Both the position numbers and the translations under genes were made by a program. Source: an uncultured Opitutia bacterium (GTDB taxonomy: Bacteria > Verrucomicrobiota > Verrucomicrobiia > Opitutales > UBA953). Taken from it: 15,826 bases of DNA. The stretch is taken from assembly GCA_937875975.1 (NCBI GenBank), contig CALEEU010000323.1, positions 1 to 15,826 on the forward strand, given 5' to 3'. The notes under the pieces are model-generated. The model did not search any database. It saw nothing but the letters and a program-made list of their open reading frames with translations, and was not told the origin of the DNA. The first letter of the stretch is position 1. Every line of letters starts with the position of its first letter. Of this stretch, positions 8,301-13,500 are shown in pieces.

Positions 8301-8402
8301 GGGGTTGGTCTCAAAGATGAAACCTGACCGGACCAGGCCCGATTCGGCAGCGACGAGTCCGGCGAGCGCGACGAACAAGGAGAGGAAGCTTCTCATGATC
8401 AT
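5379..8402 (-). CDS. Secreted BNR sialidase-like domain fused to VCBS/FG-GAP repeats
   Basis: This is the largest protein in the window (1007 residues). After a signal peptide (about 1-19), residues 25-345 form a BNR/sialidase-like six-bladed propeller. Four Asp boxes are visible: SDDNGKTW 130-137, SRDNGVTW 185-192, SHDQGSTW 235-242 and SKDGITW 286-292. Conserved-looking stretches include PCWNPVLF, GPIKNKP, PNPNSGTDAV and LLIYNHT. Residues 370-1007 carry nine Ca-binding DxDxDG-type VCBS/FG-GAP motifs, at about 388, 492, 571, 653, 713, 787, 860, 926 and 979. The ATG at 8402 overlaps the sulfatase 2 stop as ATGA; an ATG at 8396 is an alternative. The next gene starts 1 nt after the stop. The sialidase-like half may be a glycoside hydrolase, but true sialidase activity is not established; the repeats probably serve binding or display. 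Confidence 0.92.
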   Translation of the reverse strand: MIMRSFLSLFVALAGLVAAESGLVRSGFIFETNPVPSCHATTIVEAKDGALVAAWFAGEAEGKPDVSIWTARLVDGKWSAPVKVAEGTQPDGKRFPCWNPVLFQPKEGPLQLYYKVGPNPVEWWGLLRLSDDNGKTWGEARRLPEGILGPIKNKPVQLKDGTILSGSSAEGLKVGPSWQIHFERSRDNGVTWEKIAVEQGQGAPASIQPSILFLKDGGLMSVGRTRNAKIFSTVSHDQGSTWTKVELTDLPNPNSGTDAVTLKDGRHLLIYNHTAKGRSPLNLAVSKDGITWEAALVFEDEPKAEFSYPAIIQSEDGLVHVTYTWKRKLAKHVVIDPAKLVARPMEGSVWPKAADASGQAGLERLKYNHPGLVVDLGVGLWAWPLPMDVDGDGKFELVVNCPDKPSNGVYVFRADADTAKRPLPVFKPGVRISKGMQNVELSWGADGKPRVLSPAVEYPDFAKSGLESGKKLPLPTNVHPNKVRANMWKVVDYDGDGKTDVIIGVGDWTDYGWDNAYNAQGVWIKGPLRGFVYVLRNVGNDDKPKYLDAVRVQSVGKDLEVFGWPSPNFADFDGDGDLDLLCGEFLDGFTYFENVGSRAEPKYAAGRRLIVPASVTTGARSAAWKATLEAKALPGSQRPLTMDLEMITPVAFDWNKDGKLDLVVGDEDGRVAFIENTGKFTDDHTPLFLPPKYFKQQADEIKFGALATPVGFDWDGDGDIDIISGNTAGYVGFFENLSGKGVASPKFAAPQLLHADGKTLRIMAGRNGSIQGPAEAKWGYTTQTVADWDGDGLPDLLVNSILGKVVWYRNVGTRQSPKLAAAQPVEVEWEGAQPALAWGWMKPQGKALLTQWRTTPVAVDWNKDGLMDLVMLDQEGYLAFFERAKVEGKLFVKSPRRAFCDEKGQPLQLTKGTAGRSGRRKLCVTDWDGDGQADFLLNSSSANFLRQVGAKDGKWLFKDEGPLVKQNIEGHDVSPTTVDFDADGVPDFLGGAEDGKFYFLKNPRSTK

Positions 8403-9823
8403 TTTTTCTTGGTGGCCTGCTTCTTGCCGACGCCGGCCTGCCAGACAGGCGTCCAGTCCGGCGATTCGGTTCGGGCCGTGCTCAGGTATTCCCCAAGACG
8501 ACGGGCGATTTCCGGATGTTCGGCGGCGACGTCCTTTTGTTCGGCCACATCGTTCCTCAGGTCATGCAATCGAACCCTCCGGTCAGGTCCACCGCTACGG
8601 ATACCCTTCCAGCGTCCGTCGAGGAGCGCGGCCTGCCGGAAACCACCTTCATGGAACTCCCAATATAGATACTCGTGCCTCGCTTGGAGTCCTTCGCCGA
8701 GCAAGGTCGGGGCGAAGCTGACCGAATCCAGGTCAGCGGGAGCCGGCTGGCCCGCCAACTGCGCAGCCGTGGCGAAGAAATCTCCCGCATACGCGACGTG
8801 GCCCGTTTCGGACCCGGCCGCGATCCGTCCTGGCCACCAGGCGATGAAGGGCACCCGGATCCCGCCATCGGTCAGCGAACGCTTGATACCGCTGAAGGGG
8901 CCGCTCGGATTGAAGCGCGTGAGGTCGTGCCGGGCTTCATCGTGCGGTCCGTTGTCGCTCGTGAAGACGACCAGGGTGTCCTTTTCGAGGCCGAGTTCCT
9001 TGAGCTTCGCCAGCATACGTCCGACGTAGCCGTCGAGCCGCGTGATCATCGCGGCCTGGCCCTTGTCGGGCTTCGGCCAATCGGCTTCAGCATAGGGCCC
9101 GTAATCGGGGACGTCCGCGCCGTCGCCCAGCGCGACGCTCCGCTCGTTGTTGGCGTGCGGGACGATCATCGACCAATAGAGGAAGAACGGCCGGTCCTTG
9201 TTCCGCTCGACGAATCGCAGCGACTCTTCGGCGAAAAGATCGTCCGCGAATTTCTCCATCTTGGTCGCATAGCCCCCGCCATGCTCGCCCACAGGGGTCA
9301 CGACGTTGGGCAAGGCCTCCTTGGTCTCGTTCCGCCAGAGGTAATCAGGGAAGTGATTGTGCGCATGGTGTTGGTTCAGGAAACCATAGAACTCATCGAA
9401 GCCCTGCTTGCGGGGCAGGCCGGACTCGGCGGCACCGACGTCCCCGAGACCCCACTTACCGATGAGGGCGGTCTTATATCCTGCGGACTGGAGGAACTTG
9501 GCTACCGTCAGGTCGCCGGACTTGAGCGCCTGCGCGGCCGCATTCTTCTGGCCGGCGTTGCCGCGGACGCGGGTATGGCCGTGATGCAGGCCGGTCATGA
9601 GCACGCTGCGAGAAGGCGCGCAGACCGTAGCGCCGGCATAGAACTGCGTGAACTTGAGCCCCTCCTTCGCCATGCGATCCAACTCCGGGGTGACGATCAC
9701 CTTCTGACCATAGCATCCGAGGTCGGCGTAACCGAGGTCATCGGCCAAGATGTAGATGACGTTGGGCCGGCGATCGGCGGCGCTGACCGCGAGGGCGCAG
9801 AGCAATAGCAGGAGACGGCTCAT
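8399..9823 (-). CDS. Secreted type I sulfatase, sulfatase 2
   Basis: This 474-residue sulfatase has a short signal peptide (MSRLLLLLCALAVSAAD). It then shows PNVIYILADDLGYADLGCYG (D28, D29), a canonical formylglycine site C68-A-P-S-R72 followed by SVLMTG, K123 in GKWGLGD (Gly replaces the usual His of GKWHLG), and TSDNGPH (D290, N291, H294). Length and motif order fit arylsulfatases of PVC bacteria. The ATG at 9823 is preferred because it begins the hydrophobic signal and has GGTGAG about 8 nt upstream; in-frame ATGs at 9838 and 9862 would add up to 13 residues. The C-terminus is lysine-rich (KKQATKKK). Its stop overlaps the sialidase-like gene's start as ATGA, so the two are probably coupled and may act in sequence on one sulfated glycan. 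Confidence 0.95.
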   Translation of the reverse strand: MSRLLLLLCALAVSAADRRPNVIYILADDLGYADLGCYGQKVIVTPELDRMAKEGLKFTQFYAGATVCAPSRSVLMTGLHHGHTRVRGNAGQKNAAAQALKSGDLTVAKFLQSAGYKTALIGKWGLGDVGAAESGLPRKQGFDEFYGFLNQHHAHNHFPDYLWRNETKEALPNVVTPVGEHGGGYATKMEKFADDLFAEESLRFVERNKDRPFFLYWSMIVPHANNERSVALGDGADVPDYGPYAEADWPKPDKGQAAMITRLDGYVGRMLAKLKELGLEKDTLVVFTSDNGPHDEARHDLTRFNPSGPFSGIKRSLTDGGIRVPFIAWWPGRIAAGSETGHVAYAGDFFATAAQLAGQPAPADLDSVSFAPTLLGEGLQARHEYLYWEFHEGGFRQAALLDGRWKGIRSGGPDRRVRLHDLRNDVAEQKDVAAEHPEIARRLGEYLSTARTESPDWTPVWQAGVGKKQATKKK

Positions 9824-9868
9824 GGGGTGGCTCACCATCGTCCCGATCAGTCCGGAAAACAAGCCCGC

Positions 9869-10657
9869 TTAGGGGCCGCCGCCGCTCAGGCGGGAAACGA
9901 TGACCTCCCGGGTCTTCCGCTGGATGGAATAAAGCTCCTGCGGACGCGTGGGATCCCAGGCGAAGGCCTGTCCACGAGAGACGAACCCGACCGACCCCAC
10001 CCATCGGGCCGTGCCGCCGCCGGCAGGGAGTTCAAGGACGTAAAGCTCCCGGGCGTCATGGCCGCTGATCCAGACCCGGCCGTCGAGCGCATAGCCCCCG
10101 CCGGAACTGCTGAAGGAGCCGAACTTCGCGAGGAGCTCCGGCGGGAATTCCCATGTCGCCAAGGTGTTCCATCGGCCGTCGAAGCGGACCAGCCGGCTCA
10201 GCTTCGGGTCGCTGGTCATCCGGTAGTGCGCGAAGCATGCGAGCCAACCCTCACCCGCCGGCAACACCCAGGTGAGGGAGCCAGGCGGATTCTCGAAGAT
10301 CTTGCGACCGGACGGACGCATGGTCTCGGCATCGAAATACTCGATGGAACTCTCATCCGGCTTGGCTGGGAAGTTCGAATGCGCGACCAACAACTGCCCG
10401 CCGACGACGACCCCGGAATTCAAATGCTTAACGGGCGAGCCCGCCGGCGCCCGCCACTCGCCGACCTTCCGGCCGGTGGACTTCTCATGCTTGCCGAGCG
10501 CCCGGTCATCGATGGCGTAGAAATACTCGGCATCGACCGCGACACCTTGGTTCGCTTCGGCCGCTGACCAGCTGCGCATGACCTCGAGCCGTGCCGTCGG
10601 CACGCTGACGCACCCCACGAGGCAAAGACCGATACACATCACTAAATCTATACGCAT
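9869..10657 (-). CDS. Predicted lipoprotein with beta-propeller-like repeats, function unknown
   Basis: This 262-residue protein begins MRIDLVMCIGLCLVGC, a lipoprotein signal with an LVGC lipobox and C16 as the acylated cysteine. The mature part is rich in beta strands, with recurring hydrophobic-aromatic segments (NQGVAVDAEYFYAIDDRALGK, HLNSGVVVGGQLLVAHSN, GSLTWVLPAGEGWLACFAHY, GGYALDGRVWISGHDARELY). These suggest a small NHL/WD-like propeller. I recall similar proteins being auto-annotated as cycloisomerases in planctomycetes, but no catalytic motif here supports that. It is the first gene of the five-gene minus-strand operon and ends 45 nt before sulfatase 2. A promoter-like TTGAAC-17-CAGTAT pair lies just upstream. 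It could be a surface-anchored binding or scaffold protein. Confidence 0.75.
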   Translation of the reverse strand: MRIDLVMCIGLCLVGCVSVPTARLEVMRSWSAAEANQGVAVDAEYFYAIDDRALGKHEKSTGRKVGEWRAPAGSPVKHLNSGVVVGGQLLVAHSNFPAKPDESSIEYFDAETMRPSGRKIFENPPGSLTWVLPAGEGWLACFAHYRMTSDPKLSRLVRFDGRWNTLATWEFPPELLAKFGSFSSSGGGYALDGRVWISGHDARELYVLELPAGGGTARWVGSVGFVSRGQAFAWDPTRPQELYSIQRKTREVIVSRLSGGGP

Positions 10658-10765
10658 GGGGGCATACTGCCTATCTAACCCCGACAGTTCAATGGTTTCA
10701 GGGCCCGACGTGTTGTTTTAGACGTTTATCGACCCCAGGCTTTCCTCCAGATTATCCCTACCCCT
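10658..10765. promoter_or_regulatory. Divergent promoter region between the operon and the alpha/beta hydrolase
   Basis: This 108-nt AT-richer spacer separates two divergent starts. On the minus strand TTGAAC (complement of 10687-10692) lies 17 nt before CAGTAT (complement of 10664-10669), which ends 6 nt before the lipoprotein ATG. On the plus strand GATTAT (10750-10755) is a -10-like hexamer 10 nt before the ATG at 10766, with no convincing -35. Both would give very short or absent leaders. The matches are partial and only suggestive. No clear operator palindrome is seen. Confidence 0.4.
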
Positions 10766-11644
10766 ATGCGCGCCGTCCTCCCTCTCCTCGCCGCCTTCAG
10801 CCTAGCCTTCGCCGCCGACACCCCTGTAACTCTCGCGCCGACCAAGGCGGACGTACCTTACGCCGGGACGACGGAGTTACGCCAGACGCTCAACGTCTAC
10901 GCACCGTCGACGAAACCTACCAAGCCAGCCCCGGTGATCTTCTGGATTCACGGCGGCGGCTGGCGCGGTGGCGAAAAGACCAGCGTCCAGCTGAAGCCGA
11001 AGTTCTTCACCGACCTGGGCTATGTCTTCGTCTCGACGAATCATCGCTACGTCTCCGCGGTCCCGATGAACGAGATCTTCGCCGACATCGCGAAATCGCT
11101 CCGCTGGACGTATGACCACGCGGCCGAGTTCGGCGGCGACCCTAACCGTATCGTGATCATGGGGCACTCATCGGGAGCCCAGCTCGCCGCCTACCTGGCC
11201 ATCGACGAACGTCCGCTGAAGGCCGTAGGTCTGTCTCTGGCGATGTTCAAGGGCTGCGTCCCGGTCGATGCCGATACGTTCGACATCCCGGCGGTCATCG
11301 AACTAGCGACCAACAATCGCAAAGCCGCGGGCAAGCCCGAGCCGAAATACGGCCACCGTGAGATCTTCGGCGGCAAGCCCGAACTCTGGACCGACTACTC
11401 CGCGACCACCCACGTCGCCGCCGGCAAAGGCATCCCGCCCTTTCTCATCCTCTACGACGCAGCCGCCGCCCTCACGCCCGACCAGGCCAAGCGCCTGGAG
11501 AAAGCGCTGACCTCAAAAGGCATCGCTGCCAAAGCCTACGGCGCCCAGAACACGAACCACGGCAAGATCAACGCCGACCTCGGCCTGCCCGACGACCCCT
11601 CGACCGCCGAGCTCCTGTCGTTCCTCAAGTCCGTCCTTCCTTGA
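10766..11644 (+). CDS. Secreted alpha/beta hydrolase (BD-FAE / carboxylesterase-like)
   Basis: This 292-residue protein has a signal peptide (MRAVLPLLAAFSLAFAAD). HGGGW at 62-66 forms the oxyanion-hole motif of HGGG esterases, GHSSG at 133-137 is the nucleophile elbow with S135, and H265 in TNHGKIN is in the place of the catalytic histidine. The catalytic acid is unclear: the segment FLILYDAAAALTPDQAKRL has Leu236-Thr237 where I would expect Asp-Thr, leaving D231 or D239 as candidates. The role is probably ester hydrolysis (acetyl, feruloyl or similar), fitting removal of glycan decorations. The ATG directly follows TCCCTACCCCT with no Shine-Dalgarno. It is transcribed divergently from the sulfatase operon, and module-rich spacer follows its stop. 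Confidence 0.9.
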   Translation: MRAVLPLLAAFSLAFAADTPVTLAPTKADVPYAGTTELRQTLNVYAPSTKPTKPAPVIFWIHGGGWRGGEKTSVQLKPKFFTDLGYVFVSTNHRYVSAVPMNEIFADIAKSLRWTYDHAAEFGGDPNRIVIMGHSSGAQLAAYLAIDERPLKAVGLSLAMFKGCVPVDADTFDIPAVIELATNNRKAAGKPEPKYGHREIFGGKPELWTDYSATTHVAAGKGIPPFLILYDAAAALTPDQAKRLEKALTSKGIAAKAYGAQNTNHGKINADLGLPDDPSTAELLSFLKSVLP

Positions 11645-11648
11645 TCAG

Positions 11649-11685
11649 GTAGGGTCGGGACCGCGTCACGACATAGCAACCCTAC
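11649..11685. repeat. GTAGGGT / ACCCTAC inverted repeat after the alpha/beta hydrolase
   Basis: GTAGGGT (11649-11655) pairs perfectly with ACCCTAC (11679-11685), starting 5 nt after the stop codon. The arm opens GGTAGGGTCG, resembling GGTAGGGACGCG at 15410, so it may be a diverged member of the same palindromic family. There is no T-run, so a classical terminator is not supported, though the position suits 3'-end formation. Confidence 0.5.
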
Positions 11686-11690
11686 GGGTA

Positions 11691-11744
11691 GATGACTGCG
11701 TCGATGACAGATGTCTGAGTCGATGCCCAAATCAAATAGTCCCG
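11691..11744 (+). repeat. Module A, copy 1
   Basis: A GATGAC-containing block. Positions 11700-11744 align with 13246-13290 without gaps at 39 of 45 bases, and with a third, more diverged copy at 14743. It lies downstream of a plus-strand gene. See the finding on modular intergenic repeats. Confidence 0.85.
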
Positions 11745-11816
11745 TCGCCCGAAGAGCGGCCTCTACATCGGCTAACTAGCACCAGCCCTGGCCCTAGCCC
11801 TTCACCTGATTTCACT

Positions 11817-11864
11817 TTTGCACCTTTGCACAGTCCGTAGGACGATTTGCACCTTTGCACGGCA
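11817..11864 (+). repeat. Module B, copy 1: paired TTTGCAC repeats flanking a hairpin
   Basis: TTTGCAC occurs at 11817, 11825, 11846 and 11854, giving two pairs each with 8-nt spacing. Between the pairs is a stem-loop GTCC-GTA-GGAC (11833-11843). The right side ends TTTGCACGGCA. The second copy at 14856-14905 keeps the layout with a different stem. The structure is directly visible; its function is unknown. Confidence 0.9.
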
Positions 11865-11879
11865 ACCTTGCCTCCCTTG

Positions 11880-11911
11880 CCAACTGGCCAACCGGCCAAC
11901 TGGTCAACTAG
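11880..11911 (+). repeat. Octamer array CCAACTGG-type, four units
   Basis: Four consecutive 8-nt units: CCAACTGG, CCAACCGG, CCAACTGG, TCAACTAG. A period-7 counterpart (CCAACCG) lies at 14822-14849. It sits between module B and the heptamer array that reaches the PHP stop codon. Confidence 0.85.
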
Positions 11912-11917
11912 CGCGCT

Positions 11918-11952
11918 CATCTGCCGTCTGCCATCCGTCATCCGTCATCTGT
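11918..11952 (+). repeat. Module D heptamer array overlapping the PHP stop codon
   Basis: Period-7 units read CATCTGC, CGTCTGC, CATCCGT, CATCCGT, CATCTGT, with their CAT or CGT positions at 11918, 11925, 11932, 11939 and 11946. The stop codon of the minus-strand PHP gene (11945-11947) lies inside the last units, so the repeat forms part of that gene's 3' end. Confidence 0.8.
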
Positions 11953-13204
11953 TAATGGGCTGCGTCCACGCCATCTCGACCTCGCCCCCCAGCGGTGAGC
12001 TCCGCATGGGCTTGCTCGAGGTCACGCGCGCCCGCACGTAGAGTTCGTCGCCTTTAAGGACATACTCGGCCTTGGGTCCTTTGACGCTGGCAAGCACGGC
12101 ACCGACCTCGGCGCTATACTTCCGAGTGACCCTCGGTTCGCTCCCATCGGCGGCCTTCACGGCGACGGTCTTCCGATCATACCCCTTCCGGGTGCCGATG
12201 AATTCGATGACATACTCGACACCGGCGTCGGCCTTGACTTCGAGCGCGATTCGGCCGGCTCCGACCTGCAGGGTCTTGAAATCGACCCCCGTCGAGGCGT
12301 AGAAATCGCCCTTCTCCATCGCGGCGACCAACGCGTCGGCGCTCAGGTCCTTGGACTTCACCATCACCCAACCACGGCCCGAGAGGCTGGCCTTGGGTGA
12401 ATCGGTGTGATAGTTATGGGAGTCATCCGTGGCTAGACCGTACATGACGGGCTTGCCGAGATGACCGAGGCGCTCGGCGAGGACGATGTCCCAGACGCGC
12501 TCAGTACCGGCATGCAACTCGTCCCCAGGATTGTTCACGGTGGGATGACCGTTGTAGACCTCGAAGAACTGCTCGTGATCGATCTGCATGAGCTCCTCGG
12601 CGGTGATCGCCCATTTGAAGTTGGGGTGATTGAGGTGCGCGAACATCGGCACACCCGTTCGGACCCTCTGCGCATGCACGGCGTCGAAGGCATGCTGGAG
12701 CGCCTTGATGATCTGCGGGCTGGTCGTGGTGTCGAGGGACTTGTCCGGCAGGATGAGTTCGCGGATGTTCGTGGCGTTGACGTGTACGTTCTTGTCCGTG
12801 ATCTCTTCGCTCGGGATGAGCAGGAAGCGTCCCGGCTCCTCGAGCTTGGTCTTGATCTCAGCGAGCGTCCGCAGACGGACTTCCTTCTTCTCGCCCTCAC
12901 CCCGCACCACGACCCATTCGCGACCAAAGCGCTTGAGGTATTTGTCGAGGGCCACGGCGCCGGTCTTCGATTTGTTGACCTTCAGCCACTTCTCGTGGTC
13001 GGACAGGATATTATGATCCGAGAGCGCCAGGAAATCATAACCATGGCTCTTATACCAATCGGCGATCATCTCCGGAAAATCATCCCCGTCGCTCCAATAG
13101 GTATGCGTGTGCAGGTTGCCTTTGTACCACCTCGCCTCTTCGGCGGCAGAGAGCAAGGAAGACGCGGCCAGACCGCAGACGGCAAGCAGACGGATGAGGG
13201 GCAT
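11945..13204 (-). CDS. Secreted PHP-domain metallohydrolase (CehA/McbA-like)
   Basis: This 419-residue protein has a signal peptide (about 1-20, ending SLLSAAE). It then opens with the PHP motif GNLHTHTYWSDGD (H32, H34, D39) and ALSDHN (D63, H64). Further likely metal ligands are E133/E134 in IPSEEIT, H190 and H193 in MFAHLNHP, H220 in VYNGHP, and D260/H263 in GLATDDSHNYH. This is a full set for a phosphoesterase-like PHP site, and the pattern fits the secreted CehA/McbA-type metallohydrolases. Residues from about 300 look like a C-terminal beta-sandwich. The activity could be phosphoester or ester/carbamate hydrolysis; the substrate is unknown. GAGGT abuts the ATG, too close to be a normal ribosome-binding site. 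It stands alone, with repeat-filled spacers on both sides. Confidence 0.9.
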   Translation of the reverse strand: MPLIRLLAVCGLAASSLLSAAEEARWYKGNLHTHTYWSDGDDFPEMIADWYKSHGYDFLALSDHNILSDHEKWLKVNKSKTGAVALDKYLKRFGREWVVVRGEGEKKEVRLRTLAEIKTKLEEPGRFLLIPSEEITDKNVHVNATNIRELILPDKSLDTTTSPQIIKALQHAFDAVHAQRVRTGVPMFAHLNHPNFKWAITAEELMQIDHEQFFEVYNGHPTVNNPGDELHAGTERVWDIVLAERLGHLGKPVMYGLATDDSHNYHTDSPKASLSGRGWVMVKSKDLSADALVAAMEKGDFYASTGVDFKTLQVGAGRIALEVKADAGVEYVIEFIGTRKGYDRKTVAVKAADGSEPRVTRKYSAEVGAVLASVKGPKAEYVLKGDELYVRARVTSSKPMRSSPLGGEVEMAWTQPINR

Positions 13205-13224
13205 ACCTCAAACAACACCAAACG

Positions 13225-13292
13225 GATGACTGAGTCGAGCGCAGGGTCGATGACAGATGACTGAATCGATGCCCGAATCAGACAATCCCGCC
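13225..13292 (+). repeat. Module A, copy 2
   Basis: Begins GATGACTGAGTCGA, then has about 12 extra bases compared with the other copies, then resumes at 13246 with 39 of 45 bases matching copy 1. It lies 21 nt upstream of the PHP start codon, so it may overlap that gene's promoter. GATGACAGATGAC at 13249-13261 is the exact complement of part of the heptamer array at 13464-13476. Confidence 0.85.
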
Positions 13293-13390
13293 ACCTGCCA
13301 CCCGGGCCGCCACCCGCTAGCCGTATCTCTGTATCGCCCTATTCAACCAAGCCTCTTGCCTTCCTGCCCCCACCCCTGCCCCAACCCCTT

Positions 13391-13430
13391 CCCCTCATCA
13401 GAATCAATCCTTCATCTTTCATCTCCCATC
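13391..13430 (+). repeat. Module E, copy 2, with the first heptamers
   Basis: Positions 13391-13424 match 6-39 at 33 of 34 bases. CAT then recurs with period 7 at 13413, 13420 and 13427. As in copy 1, it lies upstream of a plus-strand gene on the same strand. Confidence 0.88.
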
Positions 13431-13456
13431 TGTATCTCTATCCGCCTCCGCCCTCT

Positions 13457-13490
13457 GCCATCCGTCATCTGTCATCTGTCATCTGTCATC
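13457..13490 (+). repeat. Module D heptamer array (TCATCTG units) before the flavoprotein
   Basis: CAT occurs at 13459, 13466, 13473, 13480 and 13487, a strict period of 7 with the unit TCATCTG. The array runs directly into TATAAT at 13491. Each unit supplies a CTGTCA hexamer, a partial match to a -35 box. Confidence 0.9.
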
Positions 13491-13496
13491 TATAAT
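13469..13496 (+). promoter_or_regulatory. Putative promoter giving a leaderless or near-leaderless mRNA
   Basis: A perfect TATAAT at 13491-13496 is followed by CTCC and then the ATG at 13501. CTGTCA at 13469-13474 (4 of 6 matches to TTGACA) lies 16 nt upstream, and equivalent hexamers recur every 7 nt. A start site about 7 nt downstream of the -10 would fall on or next to the ATG. There is no Shine-Dalgarno sequence, which is consistent with leaderless translation. This is inference from motifs only. Confidence 0.5.
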
Positions 13497-13500
13497 CTCC

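Noticed and set aside
8675..9808. 377-residue plus-strand ORF opposite sulfatase 2
   Set aside because: Antisense shadow of a sulfatase with intact catalytic motifs; no recognisable domain of its own.
9869..10657. Naming the lipoprotein a cycloisomerase
   Set aside because: I recall this label for similar proteins, but no catalytic motif is visible and the sequence reads as a propeller-like lipoprotein.
13413..13490. Regular heptamer arrays considered as a CRISPR array
   Set aside because: The 7-nt period leaves no room for spacers, the units are contiguous, and no cas gene is present.
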